Source: Archangium gephyra (GTDB lineage Bacteria > Myxococcota > Myxococcia > Myxococcales > Myxococcaceae). Taken from it: 64,000 bases of DNA. Under the pieces are notes generated by a model. The model worked only from the letters and a program-made list of their open reading frames with translations, ran no database searches and was not told where the DNA came from. The position numbers and the translations under genes are program-made. Location of the stretch: NCBI RefSeq assembly GCF_001027285.1, contig NZ_CP011509.1, positions 3,108,501 to 3,172,500 of the forward strand, read 5' to 3'. This document shows, one piece after another, positions 61,871-64,000 of this stretch. How positions within the stretch are numbered: position 1 is the first letter of the stretch; each line of letters begins with the position of its first letter.

Positions 61871-63255
61871 AGCGCTCTCTTCTCGCCGCCACCCTCGGAG
61901 CCCTGGCGCTGGCCGCCTGTGGCCCGACGAATCCCAACAAGGATGACCCGGGCACCATCCCCTTCGACCCGAGGCGTCCCACGCCCGGGGGCACCTCGGA
62001 CGTGAGCGCGTACACCGGCTCGGACGTGGACGTGCTGGGGGCCCAGCTCACGTACCCCACGGGCATCGATCTGCACCGCAAGCTGGTGATGCGCACCTGC
62101 AGCGGCACCAACGGCGTGTGCCACAACCAGAAGGAGTACCCGGATCTGCACACGCCGGGCACCTTCGTGGCCTCCATCAACGCCCCGTGCAACGTGCAGT
62201 CGGGAACCGCGACCGGCGTGTTCGACCGGTGCGAGCGCCTGGGAGACCGCTTCCGCTTCGCCGAGCCGGTCTTCAAGGAGGTGGAGATTGGCTGGTTCGA
62301 GCTCGTCCGCGGAGAGACCCCGGAGTTGGATCCACAGGGGACGCGGCCGGACGACTCCACGCCGGGCCTGCACCTGCACCTGCATGATCCCGTGCCCGTG
62401 AACAGCGACCGCATCAACGCCACGGGCACCTTCATCCGCAACTTCATCAACGACCAGGGAGACGTGCAGGAGCTGGCCTTCGCCAGCTACGAGACACGCT
62501 GGTGGGTGCTCGGTGACCGGAAGCACCTCTTCGCCGAGGTGCGCGATAACCAGCGCGACACGGTGGAGGGCCTGGTGGCGAGCGGCATCGTCCAGGGGGA
62601 CCAGAACCGCAACGGCACGTATGGGGCGCGCATCGTCGGCAACACCGTGCCGCTCATCAAGCCGGGCAAGCCCGAGGAGAGCTACCTGGTGGCGCGCCTG
62701 CGCGGGTACATGAAGAGGGGCGAGGAGCAGGAGCCGGTGCCCGGCACGCGCATGCCGTTGGCCAACCAGCCGCCCAACGTGCAGGACATGCTGGCGCTGA
62801 TGTGCTTCATCGAGGGGCTCGACCCGAATGCCTCGCAGTGGAGCCTGAGCTCGGCCATCGACTACAACAAGTGCTCGTACTCGGCGAACCCGTCGTCCCT
62901 GAGCCTGGCGGGCTCCGGGGACACGTGGAGCGCGCGTGTGCTGCCCATCCTCCAGTCCAACTGCGGCGGCTGCCACGGTGGCGAGAACCCGCAGGGCGGG
63001 CTGAACCTGCTCGGCTCCTCGCACGAGGTCTACGAGCGCCTGGTGCTCAAGCCCTCCGTGCAGAAGCCCACGATGAACCTCATCCAGCCGGGCAGCCTGG
63101 ACAAGAGCTACCTGGTGCTCAAGCTCACGGGTGACGGCAGCATCGTCGGCAGCCGCATGCCCATCAACCCGCTCAACGGCAACTCGCCGCTGCCCGAGGC
63201 GGAGCGCCAGTCCATCGAGAACTGGGTGTTCCTCTCCGGAGCCGTGGAGAACTGA
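61867..63255 (+). CDS. Cytochrome c-like lipoprotein
   Basis: A 462-residue lipoprotein with LAAC lipobox. It contains CSGTNGVCH (about 78-86) and, near residue 363, NCGGCHGG, a standard CxxCH haem motif. Around the latter the pattern ILQSNCGGCHGGENPQGGLNLLG resembles planctomycete-type cytochrome c (PSCyt1-like), and RMPLANQPPNVQDML and SRMPINPLNG supply likely methionine ligands. A 4-base ATGA overlap joins it to the DUF1501 gene. It is the last gene of the run; a strong hairpin follows. Likely an outer-surface electron carrier or binding protein. Confidence 0.82.
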   Translation: MKRSLLAATLGALALAACGPTNPNKDDPGTIPFDPRRPTPGGTSDVSAYTGSDVDVLGAQLTYPTGIDLHRKLVMRTCSGTNGVCHNQKEYPDLHTPGTFVASINAPCNVQSGTATGVFDRCERLGDRFRFAEPVFKEVEIGWFELVRGETPELDPQGTRPDDSTPGLHLHLHDPVPVNSDRINATGTFIRNFINDQGDVQELAFASYETRWWVLGDRKHLFAEVRDNQRDTVEGLVASGIVQGDQNRNGTYGARIVGNTVPLIKPGKPEESYLVARLRGYMKRGEEQEPVPGTRMPLANQPPNVQDMLALMCFIEGLDPNASQWSLSSAIDYNKCSYSANPSSLSLAGSGDTWSARVLPILQSNCGGCHGGENPQGGLNLLGSSHEVYERLVLKPSVQKPTMNLIQPGSLDKSYLVLKLTGDGSIVGSRMPINPLNGNSPLPEAERQSIENWVFLSGAVEN

Positions 63256-63261
63256 GCGCGG

Positions 63262-63286
63262 GGGCTCCTCCTCGAGGGAGGAGCCC
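63262..63286. terminator. Strong hairpin terminator between convergent genes
   Basis: GGGCTCCTCC (63262-63271) pairs perfectly with GGAGGAGCCC (63277-63286), with a five-base loop. It is 7 bases after the cytochrome-like gene and 9 before the M1 aminopeptidase stop. No T-tract, but likely to end transcription from both sides. Confidence 0.6.
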
Positions 63287-63294
63287 AGGCTCCG

Positions 63295-64000
63295 CTACGG
63301 GACGAGCTCGACGAGCAGGTCCCGGGTGAAGGGCTGATTCATCGTGGTGGGCGCTCGGGCGCACGGGATGTCCACCGTGGACTCGAGCGCGCCCCCGGTG
63401 AAGGTCACCTCGCCGGTGCAGGAGGCCGTCGCCGCGTCCGCATCGTCGAAGGCGTACTTCAGCGCCAGGGGTCCGCTGAAGGTGTAGCTGCCGTACCGCG
63501 CCACGTCCTGGGTCTGCCGGACCGTGAGGCGGATGACCCGGCGGGCACTGTCGTAGCTCCAGGTGCTCGCGAGCTTGGGCCAGCCCCTGCCGTACACCCA
63601 CTCCTTGAAGAAGGGCGTGAAGTCCACCGCGCTCTCGGCGTTGAGCAGGGCGAGCAGCTGGGCGGTGCTGTAGGGCTTGAAGCGCGTGGCTGCGTAGAAC
63701 TTCTTCATGAACGCGGCGAAGGCGGACTCACCGAGCTGGAGGCGGATCATCTGCCAGACCCAGGGGCCCTTGACGTAGGGCGCGCCGAAGGAGGCCTTCG
63801 TGGTCTCACCGGGCACCTCCTCGGGGTGGCGTGACCAGCGGAGCGCGTCGTCATCGTAGCGGGCGGGCGCCTTGAAGATCGCCGCCTTCATCCGGTCCAG
63901 CTCCGCCTGGAAGGCGCTCCTGCCCCCGAGCACGCCGAGCGCCTCGGCGGTGTAGAAGGACGAGAGGCTCTCGTTGAGCCAGAACTCCTCCCAGCTCGCC
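63295..64000 (-). CDS. M1-family aminopeptidase, C-terminal part (runs off the end)
   Basis: The last about 235 residues of a zinc aminopeptidase. The fragment begins ASWEEFWLNESLSSFYTAEALG, where WLNES carries the third zinc ligand (the glutamate) that follows HExxH by 18 residues in M1 enzymes; HExxH itself lies outside the window. The middle VKGPWVWQMIRLQLGE and FFKEWVYGRGWPKL resemble M1 domains, with GRGWPKLASTWSYD starting a C-terminal beta domain. The stop is at 63295. It is convergent with the cytochrome-like lipoprotein. Secretion cannot be judged without the start. Confidence 0.85.
   Translation of the reverse strand, partial: ASWEEFWLNESLSSFYTAEALGVLGGRSAFQAELDRMKAAIFKAPARYDDDALRWSRHPEEVPGETTKASFGAPYVKGPWVWQMIRLQLGESAFAAFMKKFYAATRFKPYSTAQLLALLNAESAVDFTPFFKEWVYGRGWPKLASTWSYDSARRVIRLTVRQTQDVARYGSYTFSGPLALKYAFDDADAATASCTGEVTFTGGALESTVDIPCARAPTTMNQPFTRDLLVELVP

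Overview
This is a window of very GC-rich chromosome whose genes use G or C in nearly every third position. The gene content points to a fruiting myxobacterium, most likely of the Cystobacterineae (Archangium, Cystobacter or Hyalangium-like). The indicators are a full-length homologue of the C-signal protein CsgA ending in the same kind of FxYQGxExPW tail, beside the FprA/PdxH gene as in Myxococcus xanthus; a MYXO-CTERM tail protein; a DUF2381 paralogous-family gene; Hanks-type kinases; and many orphan histidine kinases. The genus is inference.

Layout. 0-3.5 kb: a tightly overlapping minus-strand operon of a Rieske oxygenase, a histidine-box membrane desaturase and an unusual fusion of a PAP2-type phosphatase with a squalene/phytoene-synthase-like domain; this looks like an uncharacterised isoprenoid/lipid pathway. 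3.5-9.3 kb: an orphan GspF-like protein, a large lipoprotein, a TIMP/netrin-like secreted protein and a LytS-type sensor kinase. 9.4-15 kb: hemG, csgA, pdxH, glgA, a Ser/Thr kinase and a small lipoprotein. 15-17.2 kb: a CorC/HlyC-type membrane protein and a secretin-N-terminal-like protein.

17.2-24.9 kb is an accessory island with visibly lower GC and dispersed palindromic repeats at both edges. It holds a DUF2381 protein, an active transmembrane kinase, two convergent paralogous XRE regulators, a pseudokinase lacking both catalytic aspartates, an AT-rich TIR/nucleoside-deoxyribosyltransferase-like protein that could be a defence effector, and an IS5-type transposase remnant.

24.9-33.3 kb: a CPA2 cation/proton antiporter, small envelope proteins, a beta-barrel protein, a DUF4142 protein, glgX and a hemerythrin. 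33.4-47.2 kb: three sensor kinases (receiver-first, membrane PAS-type, and a 1222-residue periplasmic-propeller hybrid), a frameshifted aat, LEA-type lipoproteins, a putative metallopeptidase, a plant-type secreted alpha-amylase, a zinc-ribbon protein and a VTT/DedA protein. glgA, glgX and the amylase give a glycogen/starch theme.

47.2-56.6 kb: an AraC regulator divergent from a cytochrome P450, a quinol-dependent nitric oxide reductase, an EamA transporter, a degenerate glutamine-amidotransferase fusion, an Rpn-type nuclease and an AAA ATPase with a substituted Walker A motif. 56.9-63.3 kb: a plus-strand run of envelope genes (MYXO-CTERM protein, frameshifted barrel, lipoprotein, Tat-exported DUF1501 protein, cytochrome c-like lipoprotein) that looks like one surface system. 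The window ends in the C-terminal half of an M1 aminopeptidase. I saw no tRNA, rRNA or CRISPR array.
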